A DNA stretch of 64,000 bases from the NCBI RefSeq assembly GCF_036884655.1, contig NC_088339.1, positions 33,417,501 through 33,481,500 of the forward strand, given 5' to 3'. Of the stretch, positions 13,001 to 23,714 are shown in pieces. How positions within the stretch are numbered: position 1 is the stretch's first letter; each line of letters begins with the position of its first letter. Both the position numbers and the translations under genes were made by a program. The notes under the pieces are model-generated. The model searched no databases. It was not told where the DNA came from and saw only the letters and a program-made list of their open reading frames with translations. Origin of the DNA: Musa acuminata AAA Group. Lineage: Eukaryota > Streptophyta > Magnoliopsida > Zingiberales > Musaceae.

Positions 13001-16000
13001 TAAAAAATTCGTGTGTTGTTGTTGCAGTAGATATTTTGTTAAATATTTTAAGTCAGAATTCTATTTTTCAGCCATACCTTCCTATGTACTACTGTTGCAC
13101 TTTGTCTTTTTGTCTATAATCTATTTTATACTGCTTGGGATATTCAGGTTGCTTCTTTTCTGTATTATCAAGAGAAAATGAATGTTCTTGTTGAGCCTGA
13201 TGTGCATGATATATTTGCAAGGATCCCAGGTTTTGGTTTCATACAAACCTTCTATAATCAAAATTCCAGGTACCGAACACTATGCAAATATATGACAAGG
13301 CATATAGATGTTTACATTTCTTTCTCGTTAGTGCAGTGACCTTCATGAGAGAGTTGATTTTGTGGTATGTTTGGGAGGTGATGGTGTCATTCTGCATGCT
13401 TCAAACTTATTCAGAGATGCAGTCCCTCCTGTTGTCTCCTTTAATTTGGGATCCCTTGGATTCCTCACATCACATACTGTATGTCCTTCCTCCACTTGAT
13501 ATGATGTGTTCTTCTTAGGATGCCCAATTTTATAATGAGCTTCTATTGTATTCTCTTGCAGTTTGAGGAGTACAGGAAGGACTTGAGGGCGGTCATCCAT
13601 GGGAACAACACACTAGGAGTCTATATAACTCTTCGAATGCGTTTACGTTGTGAACTATTTCGCAATGGAAAAGCAGTACCCGGAAAAGTGTTTGATGTTC
13701 TGAATGAAGTAGTAGTTGACCGTGGTTCTAACCCGTATCTTTGCAAAGTCGAGTGCTATGAGCATAATCATCTAATAACTAAAGTATGATACATTTTGTA
13801 CATAATTTAACTTATTAAATTTGAATGCCCTTAGTTCTAAGTTTTTGCATTTTCACATTCTTATTGCTTATGTGGTTGGCTCAAGCTGTCTTCCTTGACT
13901 TTATCATCAGTTGCTCATCTATGCACGTTAAAAGATTTGTTTGCTTATTTTGGATATTTTTATGTGATCTGGCCTGCTGCTAAGCAGACTCATAAATCCA
14001 TGATATATAGAAAATAATCTATGCTCATAGCTCTAATTTCTATTTTATATTATGATTTATTGAAAAATTATTATTATTATCATAGTCAACTTGTATTTCT
14101 CTCATGTTTCTTCTTCCTTGCCTGATTAGTTCTGAATACATCGCTTTTGTTTGCATCTTATTTTACGTGGTATGAGAAATGTTCTTGTTTATGTTATGTT
14201 AATTTTTCTTCATCTATCATTTAGCGTCCCTTAAATGAAGTTCAGATTCAAGGTTCATTTACTTAATTTAAAACACACCCACCTTGTTAGTTCCAATGAT
14301 TAGACAAAGTGATGGCTTTTCGAGCTAATGCTGATAAGCAACAGTCTTTCGTTGTGATGTTGTGTTTGTTGGATTCTGTGATCATCCTCTGAAAAATCCA
14401 TGTCAGAAAGTTCTTCTAACTTTTGTTTGTTTTTTTAAATATTTTCAGGTACAAGGTGATGGGGTTATAGTAGCAACGCCCACTGGGAGCACGGCATACT
14501 CAACAGCTGCTGGAGGATCTATGGTTTGTAAACGTGTCCATTTGTTTAAATTAGAATTGATTTTACTTAATTGACATGGAGAATGGAGATAAGTTTTTCC
14601 TGATTCCAATTTTATGTTTTGTGTTATTATTTTCGAGTACTTTCTGAAGTTGACCAATGAAGTTTGCAATGTGTCACCATTTTAAATTGGTTTTCTTCGA
14701 ATCTCAGTATGTGAGCAGGCCCTAATGTGTGGTCTAAAATATGTGGCTCATGTATATGGTTTTACAAGTGTCCACAACACCAGCTTATAATATCAGTACA
14801 CCTCGGTAATTAATTTTGAAATACAATATCAGATTTATTGTACTAGCTTTCCTCTGAAGTCCCTAATGATGAAAATTTGAGTAATCTTTGCAAGTTTTTT
14901 CCAGTGCAGTGTATGTTGTCTTAGCTTGCCTGCCAATTTTTGGCATCAGGTCCTCTTGCTGCAGCAGTATTCCTCTATTTTGCATGTAATTATATTTAGA
15001 ATAAGAATATTGTACTGAAATAGGTTTGTTGCCTGCTTAGATCATCACAGTATATGCTTTGCCTGGATGACAAGAGAATGCTCAGATGTTGATGTGGTTT
15101 TTCCTTTAGCTATCCTTGTTTGATTGATTGTACTGTAAAACTTAAACGTCACATCACCAATTTCATGGCACCTGTCTACTGCATTTAACATCATCAATTT
15201 TTACATTTAAAATAGTCGAAATGAAGGTAGCAACATATCTTTATGCTGGCTAGAGAGGTTTGTTTTAATTAATTGCTTTATGTTGATCAATTTTTTATCA
15301 TTTTTCTCATTCAATATAAACTACAGATATAATAAATCATTTATCAGATCAGCTTTGTCTAGGTCTTCCTGATTACCAACTGCATTTGGATTCTCAGGTC
15401 TTCAGATGTTACCTAGTTGTGAACTTAACTTTATCAATTCTTAGTAATTACCAGATCATATGCCTACTGCATAATAGCAAGATTAACCTATTTACCTTTT
15501 AGAATTGGAGGTCATATAAAGATATAGCCACTTGACTTTCTAAATGCTAGTTTTGGATTTCATTATAATTAGAAACTACGAGATGCAAACCCAATGTAAG
15601 CTATTGCAGATTTATGGTTTGTTATTCCTTGAGGTCCTTTGTAGTGTAAACACTTGTTATTCACTTATATTAGTTTTAACTCACATTCAAGAGTCAATTG
15701 TTTGTGGTGCTTGTCTTGAATTTTGACACTGATATGATATTACATGTTTTATGAGATATCTGTAATATCTTGCAGGTTCACCCTAATGTTCCATGCATGC
15801 TATTTACTCCAATCTGCCCACATTCTCTGTCATTTAGACCTGTCATACTTCCTGATTCTGCACAGCTTGAGATGAAGGTCAGGCTGCTCATTCTGTGTCC
15901 ATAGACATTGTCTCATCATTCTCTTATTTTGTTTAGCATCTGAAGATGTGTTATAGATTTAAGCTATCTCAGCTTTGATGCAAATAGCTTATCTTCTTTT

Positions 16001-18629
16001 GTTTAACATCTAAGATAAAAATATAGTTACTACAGCTAAATTTACTCATTTCATATATATATTACGAAATACCTTCTCATTTCATAATGTATTGTTAATG
16101 ACCCTACTTGGTTTTTTTTTCAGTACATGCATAAATATATATTTATCTGTCTTTCTGCTATTTGCCCTGTTTGAAAATGTTGACATCTTACCACATGATT
16201 GTCAAGGTGCACATTAAGCTTTTTAACCTTCCACTTCATGAGATTATGGCTTGTTGATTGTAATGTTTATTATTTATTTAATTTGACAAATGAATTACAT
16301 GTAAATTTTTTATTACTGATATTTGTTTTCATGCATAATTTCACCTTTATTACTTGCATTTCAAACTTATTTTAGGATCTACACCAAATTAAACTTATTT
16401 CATAAAAAAAAAAACAATTAGGATTCTCAATTTGGATCTATGGTTTTACTAGAGAAAGGTAGAATGAGAAATGCTTTCTTCATAAGCAATTTGGTAAAAC
16501 AAGAAAAAAAATCATTTAAAACGATATACTGTGTCAAAGGAAATCTAGAGTTTTCATGGTTAAACTTAGTAAAGTCGATCAAGATTAGTGGGACAAAAGA
16601 GGTTGAGACTAACATCAAAAGAAAACTTTACTAGAGATAATAAAGGGAAATTTGATTGCTCTTGATTTGAATAAGGATAACTTTCTACACAGAGTTACGA
16701 TGGTAAAAAAAGATTTATGTAGCTAACCCCTATGGTTGGGGCATCATAGCTGCTTCTTGTACTTATAGCTGGAGGCTAAATGCAAGAAATTTATAGTAGA
16801 TAATATGTTATCATAAGCAAGGTATGCAATACCATACCGTACTGGTGTTTCGAGGTTGGTTCGGTACGGTATGGTACTGGCGTACCGAGCGGTACACTAG
16901 GATGTACCGAACGGTACACCAACACTATAGCACTGCTACAGTGTACACGGTAGCACTGTGTCACGGTCCGTCCGGTAGCGGGCGGTCCACGTACCAGTAG
17001 CCTATCAGATCGGTATGTACCGTCCGTACCGGACGGTACGATTCTGTATGGCAGACCTTCATAAGAACTAAGTCACATGCATTTGTTGTTACATATTTTG
17101 CTTTTCATATGACATAGTGGATGTAAAATGTATTCAGGCGCCTCATCGCAATGTATCAATCATATAGTCGATTGTCATCCAACTTGGTTCCGTAGGCCTC
17201 ACTAAATTGTGTAATTATAACTCAATAAATATGACTTTTACTGCATCAATATATCTACATCAATTACTAAGCACATATCTGTGTAGATGATTCCACTTGT
17301 GCCAGGATTGCCATTGTACTATGCCAGAAGGCTTGCTCTTGTGCTGCTATATGTTGACACTTGTACAGATTTGTATAGCATGTCTTGGTTACTACTTCAC
17401 CTGTATCACAAAATGCTGATTGGCATGGCAATTGTTGCTAGTGTGAACCATCTTTCACAGGAGCTTTAGTTGATAGGTATATTTCTCATTGGATATGGGC
17501 CATAAGAAAATCAAGGTCACATCTTCAACCATCTTGGCATTCCAGGCTCTTAATGCAGGCCAGAGACTGAGACTGTAAAGATCTTCTCAAAAGCTAATGC
17601 ACCAGCTCTTTTGAAAGCTGTAATTGTTAAATCATGAAATAAAGGCAAAAGCATCTTGTTTTGTTTGAGTTTATGCATTATCTTGACATCTCCTAAAGGT
17701 ACAATGAGTTTTATTGGACTTACTGTGTCATGACCAAGCCTGATGGGCTAACTGGCCTATCAACTTCATTTGGTCTAAACCACCGACCAAAATGCTTAAG
17801 CTGAAGTTGATAGTAGTACACTCATCAGACCCTTATAAGTCAATCTTAATCCTGTCCACTTTCGATGTGGGATTAATCAGGGGGGTGTTACAATCACCCC
17901 CACTCAAAGGCTTGACGTCCTCGCCAAGTCCCAACATAACCCAGATCAAACCCTAGCATAGTGCATGTGAGGCGTAACCTAGTGGTGGCTCCATGCCGTG
18001 ACGAGTCCTCTTACTCCGTCTACGGGTAGTCCTTTCGTACTCAAGCCCCCTCACCATACCCAAATGTTTGGTCGGCTCTGATACCAAATGTCATGACCCG
18101 AGCCTGATGGGCTAACTGGCCTATCAACTTCATTTGGTCTAAACCATCGACCAAAATGCTTAAGCTGAAGTTGATAGTAGTACACTCATCAGACCCTTAT
18201 AAGTCAATCTTAATCCTGCTCACTTTCGATGTGGGACTAATCAAGGGGGTGTTACATACTGTGCATCCTCCATTCTAGGCATCGATACAATTTGCTAGTA
18301 AGAATATATGCTTTCCATTGTCTGTCATCTAGATTAAGATTTTGTGCATTTTGTGTTGCAGTCTTCATCCATCAACTATTTGATATAGTTTATTCCCGAC
18401 TGAATTATGACTGCTGCCTTTCCAGATTCCAGAAGATGCGAGAAGCAACGCATGGGTTTCTTTTGATGGCAAAAGGAGACAACAACTATCTAAAGGAGAT
18501 TCCATTCGCATAGCAATGAGTCAACACCCACTTCCAACTGTAAATAAATCTGATCAGACTGGCGATTGGTTCCGTAGCCTGATCAGGTGCTTAAATTGGA
18601 ACGAGAGACTCGATCAGAAGGCACTATGA
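6564..18629 (+). CDS. NADK2: NAD kinase 2, chloroplastic (8 exons, complete)
   Basis: Exons 6564-6776, 7534-9462, 13148-13269, 13337-13478, 13562-13783, 14449-14523, 15776-15877 and 18426-18629 join in phase to 1002 residues, close to plant NADK2 length. Start MLVACAGGG opens an Arg/Ser-rich, acid-poor leader consistent with a plastid transit peptide. The single long exon 2 carries the plant-specific N-terminal region, including a phosphatase-like loop [10 protein letters not shown] (His353, Ser354) and a poorly conserved Ser/Asn-rich stretch. The C-terminal NAD kinase domain (from about residue 700) shows the GGDG motif at 768-771, the NE motif at 850-851, and [16 protein letters not shown] ending the sixth exon. 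The family phosphorylates NAD to NADP with ATP; NADK2 supplies plastid NADP and binds calmodulin through its N-terminal region (family knowledge). Introns of 3.7 kb and 2.5 kb are rich in repeats. Confidence 0.95.
9885..10548. repeat. GTACC/GGTACC-rich repeat with internal AT microsatellite, in NADK2 intron 2
   Basis: The left end reads AAGGTTTGTAATTTCGTACC and the right end, reverse-complemented, reads AAGGATTTTAATTTCGAATG, giving short imperfect terminal inverted repeats. The right part is dense in GGTACCG/CGGTA words. An AT-rich simple repeat with TATATG interruptions occupies about 9956-10054. A perfect 12-bp hairpin stem (10116-10127 with 10133-10144, 5-nt loop) lies between them. A related sequence recurs at about 16815-17064. 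It behaves like a MITE-sized dispersed repeat, but no transposase is present and the family is not identified. Confidence 0.55.
9956..10054. repeat. AT/TATATG microsatellite
   Basis: Runs of TA interrupted by TATATG and TATGTATG units over about 100 bp, inside the GTACC-rich repeat of NADK2 intron 2. Probably length-variable between accessions. Confidence 0.9.
11740..12320. repeat. Possible decayed relative of the GTACC repeat, NADK2 intron 2
   Basis: Words such as CCAGACCAGTACATACCAG and GGTACAAAATGGGCTGGTAC sit at the two sides of an AT-rich centre. They resemble degraded forms of the GTACC-rich repeat seen nearby. Similarity is judged by eye only and the ends are not defined. Confidence 0.3.
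16815..17064. repeat. GTACC-rich short repeat, second copy, NADK2 last intron
   Basis: About 250 bp dominated by GTACCG, CGGTAC and GGTAC words. CCGGTAGCGGGCGGTCCACG near 16970 matches the sequence near 10470 in intron 2 with few changes. The ends AAGGTATGCAATACC and the reverse complement of the right side (AAGGTCTGCCATACAG) form imperfect terminal inverted repeats. Internal palindromic words could fold strongly. Non-coding, no transposase, probably non-autonomous DNA-type repeat. Confidence 0.55.
17726..17892 (-). repeat. TRIM 3' LTR
   Basis: 167-bp long terminal repeat, TG...CA on the minus strand, preceded on that strand by the purine tract. Differs from its partner by only a handful of substitutions and small indels. 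Confidence 0.92.
18074..18086 (-). other. TRIM primer-binding site (initiator Met tRNA)
   Basis: The minus strand reads TGGTATCAGAGCC two bases after the 5' LTR. This is the classic complement of the 3' end of plant initiator tRNA-Met and sets the orientation of the element. Confidence 0.9.
18089..18256 (-). repeat. TRIM 5' LTR
   Basis: 168-bp copy of the terminal repeat adjoining the primer-binding site, followed on the plus strand by the right target duplication TACTG. Confidence 0.92.
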
Positions 18630-20611
18630 TGGTCACATACCAAACTGCTCCCCTGTCGCTTACATCTCTGTACAGTACTATACTTCAAATACCAAGTTGA
18701 GTGAGCTACCCAACAACCTCAACTTCATCCAAATAAGGTTGATGAAGTATGTCCCTTGATCTATAGGCAAGAGATGTCCAAGATGGTTGTGTGGTTGTGA
18801 TTACCATGAATCATCATCATTTGAACCGTTTCCCATGAACATGGTGTTGCTTAAAGAGAAGAGCTCAGTGCTGATGAACCCATGGAGATTTCACCGAATT
18901 CTACATCAGGCTATGGACAAAATTGAAGTCCTCAAAAATCGATATCAGTTACCTGGCCAAGATCTCACTCGATGAGGCAGGGTCTCCGTGTTAGGCTGGA
19001 TGAAGACATGGATACTGGAAAGTGGTGCTTGCTTGGTCTCTTGAGTCTGCTGATAATTCTAGAAGTTTTCTTCTATACACCAAGAACTGTATCTTTTAGT
19101 TTATCCTTTGAACAGTATATACAAGCATGAAATAGGAATGTTGTGCAGCAGTTAATACCAGTTCTTCTGTATCCGACACATAACAACTCGTGATCTTTGA
19201 GTACATCATGCCTATGCTTTCCATTTACTACATAAATGTAACCCATACAACATAAATATAACCCAACAGCTTGTCTTTTTGTGCAGTATGTATCATCTTC
19301 CTTTGTATTTCCTTAGAGCAGTGTCTCGTGTTCTCGGTTTTGAAGAAGGAACACGACTGCAGACCCAGTCTCATTCATCAGAAGGTGAAGATAGAATGAG
19401 ATCAGCAGTGTATACAGAGATCGGGTCCCCAGAGCCATATAGGTGGTGCATTCTCCATCCTCGATGGTTCTCACTGCCTCAAACCTCACCATGGCAGGTA
19501 CTTATTCCTTAATATGAACACGATTTTTTCTATGTCATTATTGTGTATGAATTTATAATTCCTTTTATCCATGAGAAGAAAAGAAGTGGAATGTTTTCAT
19601 TCTATTGTAGCCAATTGAGTTAAAGAATTCTGCCGATCCCCTAAATTTATGAGAATGTTTTCATTCTATCAGTATGTAGGATACATAAATGATTTTGTTC
19701 ACAGTATGTTCATCAACTATGTATGACCTTAGATATGGTTCTTTAAATTATACCCCAACTTGGCACACTTATCAGATCACCATAAATTTTTTAGATTAAA
19801 ATCTACCTTCATCATTTACTGTTTATCAATACAAAAAAAAGAAACATGAGGTGTTGATGAGCCACAAAGCATGCATAGAACTTGCTTTTCTGATATATTT
19901 TTTTGTAGATCTTATTTATTTGGCACACATTGTTCTTTCCTCTTCCTCCCTAATAAAGTTTCAGGTCCTGCTATGGCAAAAACATAAGAAATTTTGAGTG
20001 GGAATTAATCCATAATCCCCACAGAAAACTCTCAACCTAAATAAATAGAAAACTCATACTTTGGTCAACTCCTCTTACCCTAATTCATCTTTTGAGCCAA
20101 CCCGATTAACGTTTTGTATTAAGGGTATTCAAACCGGCTTGAATCGAACCACTAAGAGTCGAAGAGAATCAAATTAAACTGAAAAAATAAAAATAAAAAA
20201 CGATTCGATTAATTAATTTTTAATATTAAATAATTTAACAAATATATAAATTTTAAATAAACCAGAATTTTGATCCAATTGGATTGACATTCTCAAACAA
20301 AAAAAAATCATAAATATCATTTAAAAAAAAAAGAAATAGATATATAAGGAAGAAATGAATACAAAAATGAAACTCCTCCCGATAGAGAGTATAGTAGCTG
20401 ACGATCTTAAGATTAGTCTTTTACAATCATCCACTGTCACCAATTGTCGTCGTTTATAATATCAATCCGATCAATTAACCAAATTGAAAAAGAGTATCCT
20501 CTCAAACTTGAATCGATTCGATTCAAAACTAAATTATTGATGGACTGATTGGAGGATTCAGATTTAATTTAAGCACCACTACTTTATACGAAGAAGAAAA
20601 TAGGGAAAGAA
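18630..20611. other. Spacer: NADK2 3' UTR to PAD4 promoter
   Basis: No exon could be supported. The first few hundred bases are probably NADK2 3' UTR. An open frame at 19279-19512 resembles nothing I know and lacks codon-like conservation signals. From about 19980 the sequence is strongly AT-rich with poly-A and poly-T patches typical of plant promoters. Confidence 0.5.
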
Positions 20612-20706
20612 TTGACCACTAATTTATATGAACAAAGAAAGAATTGTTGACTCGTGTAACAAAGCGGTCAAATCTTGAATTCCAATTGTCAATCCCATCT
20701 TTGACC
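20612..20706. promoter_or_regulatory. W-box cluster upstream of PAD4-like gene
   Basis: Four TTGAC[C/T] motifs lie within 95 bp: plus 20612-20617 and 20647-20652, minus 20666-20671, plus 20701-20706. They are about 220-315 bp before the chosen ATG. TTGAC[C/T] is the core bound by WRKY transcription factors, which commonly control defence genes. The motifs are seen directly; function is inferred from position and from the identity of the gene. Confidence 0.6.
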
Positions 20707-20842
20707 AGTATGCATCTTTAAAAGAAGAGTAAGACTGAGAACCAAACCCACTTCTTGTTCTTCTCGCAGTAATCTCCAGTGTCCTGGGATGGGCTCGGAT
20801 GCCAGTAGGGAAGAGGAGCACTGCATGTAAGTAAACGAAACT

Positions 20843-20844
<2 letters not shown>

Positions 20845-20882
<38 letters not shown>
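20845..20882. repeat. CT microsatellite in PAD4 leader
   Basis: An uninterrupted CT run of about 38 bp, some 45 bp before the PAD4 ATG, so probably in the 5' UTR. Pyrimidine-rich leaders with CT runs also precede the permease gene and, as GA on the plus strand, the SEUSS gene in this window. Confidence 0.9.
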
Positions 20883-20884
<2 letters not shown>

Positions 20885-20925
20885 CAATAGAAGGATCTGA
20901 TGTAGAATTCTTGGGACTTGCTCTC

Positions 20926-23714
20926 ATGGCCAAAAGGTTCGAGACAAGCCATGTCTTGGGGGCACTCCTGGCGTCCTCCCCGCTGCTGGTACGGTCCTGG
21001 AGTCACTGCACGCACGCCAATGCCAGCAACTCGAGCTTCGTCGTCGAACACCACGACGACACGGTCTACGTCGCCTTCTCCGGGACGCAGACCAGCGCTC
21101 TGTCATCGTCGGTGGCCGGAGGCCTCGGTGGCGAACTCTTCGGCCCGGTTCCTATCTCCACCGGCGGCGGGCAGGAGCTATTTGCGCCACTGGTAGGAGG
21201 CAAGGGGGACGACGCGCAGCCGGTGCTCGTCCAGGCCGCCGCTCTCCACCTGTTTCTCTCCTTGTACAACAGCTCTGAGTTCCAGGTGAGCTCGTCACTA
21301 TCCTAGTACGATTAATTCACTATTTCTGAGTTGAGAATTCTTCTGTTAGGTTCTCAATTCATAATTGGGATCCAGAGAACCATTACTGAGATATGCGAGG
21401 ACACCCTTTTCTTGAGTCAACAATCACAGCATGCATAATTGGGATCCAATTATGAGTTGAGAATTCTTCTGTTAGGTTCTCGATGCATAATTGGGATCCA
21501 GAGAACCATTAATGAGATACAAGGAATCCCTTTCTTGAGTCAACAATCACAGCATGCATGTTCTATAAAGTGAAACCTTATGAGGTGATTCTGAATTCCA
21601 AGTCTAACATCATGAATTCTTCTGATATGGAAGATGGTTTTAGCCATGGCATCCTCATCGTTCTTTTGCAAAGCCAAATTACATGGTGAAGAAGATAGAC
21701 AGGTGAGGCATCCTGTGGTGAAAAGCTCAGTCAACAAGACTGGCAAGACCCAAAAGTTCTGGTCAAAAATGGCTTCTCCACCAAAACAAATGCTCCCAGT
21801 GGATGTTGTCCTTGGCGTGAAAGGTGTTTATGATGACACTCGATCCAAATTTGACCCTCCTTTTCCAACAAAATAAGCTTGCCATGATTTCAGTTTGTCT
21901 GCATGAAGACATTGACTGTGATCTCAGGGTCAACGCCAGTGGCCATGGTGGTTGATTCCCTTCTACACCAGCACATGATCTTGTTGTGTTCTTTGGATTT
22001 TGTTTGGTGCTACGCACCAATCGTATTTGACGTGGCTTCTGATCTTTTCTTTCTTCTGCCATGGCCAGCTGCTGGTGTCGGAGACCAGAAGCAAGTCGGT
22101 GGTGCTCACCGGCCACTCCATGGGAGGTTGCGTCGCCTCCCTCGTCGCCCTTCATTTCCTCTGCTCCTCCTCTGGTTCCAGTTCCCCGTCACCTGCTTCC
22201 CTCCTCTGCATCACATTTGGGAGCCCGCTGCTTGGAGACGACGCCCTGTCGCGGGCGGTTCTGCGGGAGCGATGGAGCGGGAGGTTCTGCCATGTCGTCG
22301 CGCAGCACGACATCATGCCGAGGCTGCTCCTCTGCCCTGTGAACTCCATGCCGCCTCATCTGGTGACCTCGGTCTACGATCTGATGCAGTCATGGCACTT
22401 CGCCGTGCGGTATCCTGGGTTCTCGAGGCCTTCGTTTCGGTTGTCCGATGACCAGAGAACGGAGTTGCATCGGTTCATCGGAATGCACGTCGCAGCAGCG
22501 GAGCAGCAGCAGATAAGCTCTTATCGCCCGTTTGGGAACCACGCGTTGTGCTCACCAGAGGGCGCAGCGTGCATCGATGACCCGCTCATGGTGGTGAAGC
22601 TGCTTCACCTCACGTTCATGGCGGATCCTGGGAGTAGCAGCATCGAGGAGCAGCATATCTCGTATGGGGATCTCGTAGCGGAGATCTCACAGAATGTCCT
22701 CTCGAAGAAGCGCATCCGCGTCGAAGAAGAGCCAACAAGATCATCTGGCTATAGCGCCGGGGTGTCGATGGCTTTGGAGGCATCAGGGATCCGAATCCAG
22801 GTAGATGACTGCTCTGTGCTCTTCATCGTCTTCCTCGTATTTCCTCTGTCCGTGTTGAGCTTCTGAGACGACGACAGGACATGGGTGCGGCGGAGGCTCG
22901 AGAGTGCCTGGAGACGAGGATGTGGCGGCGGCCGAACATGAACTGCGCCAGTCTCGCCATCAAGCTGGCCAAGGTGACGCCATGCCGCGCCCAGATCGAG
23001 TGGTACAAGACGCTGTGCGACGACGACATGGGCTACTACGACTGCTTCAAGCACCGGAAGGCCGCCAAGAGGGACGCCAAGGTGAACATGAACCGCATCA
23101 AGCTCGGCCATTTCTGGGACGGCCTCCTCGCCAAGCTCCAGGACAACGAGCTCCCCCAAGACTTCCACAAGCGGAGCAAGTGGGTGAACGCGGCGCAGTT
23201 CTACAAGCTCCTCGTGGAGCCCCTCGACATCGCGGAGTACTACCGGTGCAAGCTGCACGAGACCAGAGGCCATTACCTGCCCCATGGACGGGAGAGGAGG
23301 TACGAGGTGTTCGACAGGTGGTGGAACGAGGGGAAGGAGGAGGTCCGGGAGGCGGCGACTTGGAAGAAGAGGAGGAGCAAGTTTGCGGGGCTGACGCAGG
23401 ACTCCTGCTTCTGGGCGAAGGTGGAGGAGGCGAGGGAATGCGTGAAGAGAGCTCGGGCGGAGAAGAACCCCGCGAAGCTGGTGAAGCTCTGGGAGAGCAT
23501 CAATGGCTTCGAGAGCTTCGCGAATCGGCTGATGGAGAGGAAAGAGGTGTCGGTGGACGTAATGGCGCCGCGATCGAGCTACAGCTTGTGGGTGGAGGAA
23601 GTGAAGGAACTGAAGCTGAAGCAGGCATGCTCTGTTTCTTCCTCCTCTGATTTGGTTGGAGTAAGCGGAGGAGGGCACGTAGAGAGCGATGAGCTTAAAG
23701 AGCTCCATTACTGA
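20926..23714 (+). CDS. PAD4: Lipase-like PAD4, EDS1-family immune regulator (3 exons)
   Basis: Exons 20926-21285, 22069-22800 and 22878-23714 join in phase to 642 residues. The start MAKRFETSHVLGALLASSPL matches the family N-terminus (RFETS). The lipase-like domain (about 1-385) keeps the nucleophile elbow GHSMGG with Ser137, and ITFGSPLLG and HVVAQHDIMPR follow. The C-terminal EP domain, encoded mainly by exon 3, shows LAIKLAKVTPCRAQIEWYK, GYYDCFK and EPLDIAEYYR, all hallmarks of PAD4 and its relatives. PAD4 pairs with EDS1 at the lipase-like domains to signal from TIR-type and basal immunity toward salicylate-linked defence; it is a scaffold rather than a proven lipase (family knowledge). 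PAD4 is favoured over SAG101 and EDS1 by the RFETS start and EP-domain wording. Upstream W-boxes fit defence regulation. Confidence 0.92.
21327..21560. repeat. Two-copy tandem duplication in PAD4 intron 1
   Basis: A unit of about 107 bp beginning TGAGTTGAGAATTCTTCTG and ending ACAGCATGCAT occurs at 21327 and again at 21453 (offset 126 bp) with a few substitutions and a short deletion. It lies wholly inside the 783-bp intron 21286-22068 and has no coding role. Confidence 0.85.

Larger units (their letters stand above)
17726..18256 (-). mobile_element. Complete TRIM (terminal-repeat retrotransposon in miniature)
   Basis: A 531-bp element in the last NADK2 intron with two near-identical direct repeats (17726-17892 and 18089-18256). 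It is flanked by the 5-bp duplication TACTG at 17721-17725 and 18257-18261. Read on the minus strand, each LTR starts TGTAACACCCC and ends GGTCATGACA (TG...CA). A primer-binding site TGGTATCAGAGCC, matching the 3' end of initiator methionine tRNA, follows the 5' LTR after two bases. A purine tract GAGTGGGGGTGAT precedes the 3' LTR. The roughly 196-bp internal part has no coding capacity, so movement must have depended on enzymes from another element. It lies antisense to NADK2 and between exons, so it is presumably removed by splicing. Confidence 0.93.

Noticed and set aside
18073..18088. tRNA-like fragment (GGCTCTGATACCA)
   Set aside because: It is the complement of a retroelement primer-binding site and not a tRNA gene; no cloverleaf is present.
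19279..19512. 77-codon open frame downstream of NADK2
   Set aside because: No family resemblance, no splice partners and no conserved motif; treated as spacer.
22881..23714. Separate gene starting at MGAAEARE
   Set aside because: It is PAD4 exon 3: a phase-0 acceptor at 22876-22877 joins it to exon 2, and its content is the EP domain.
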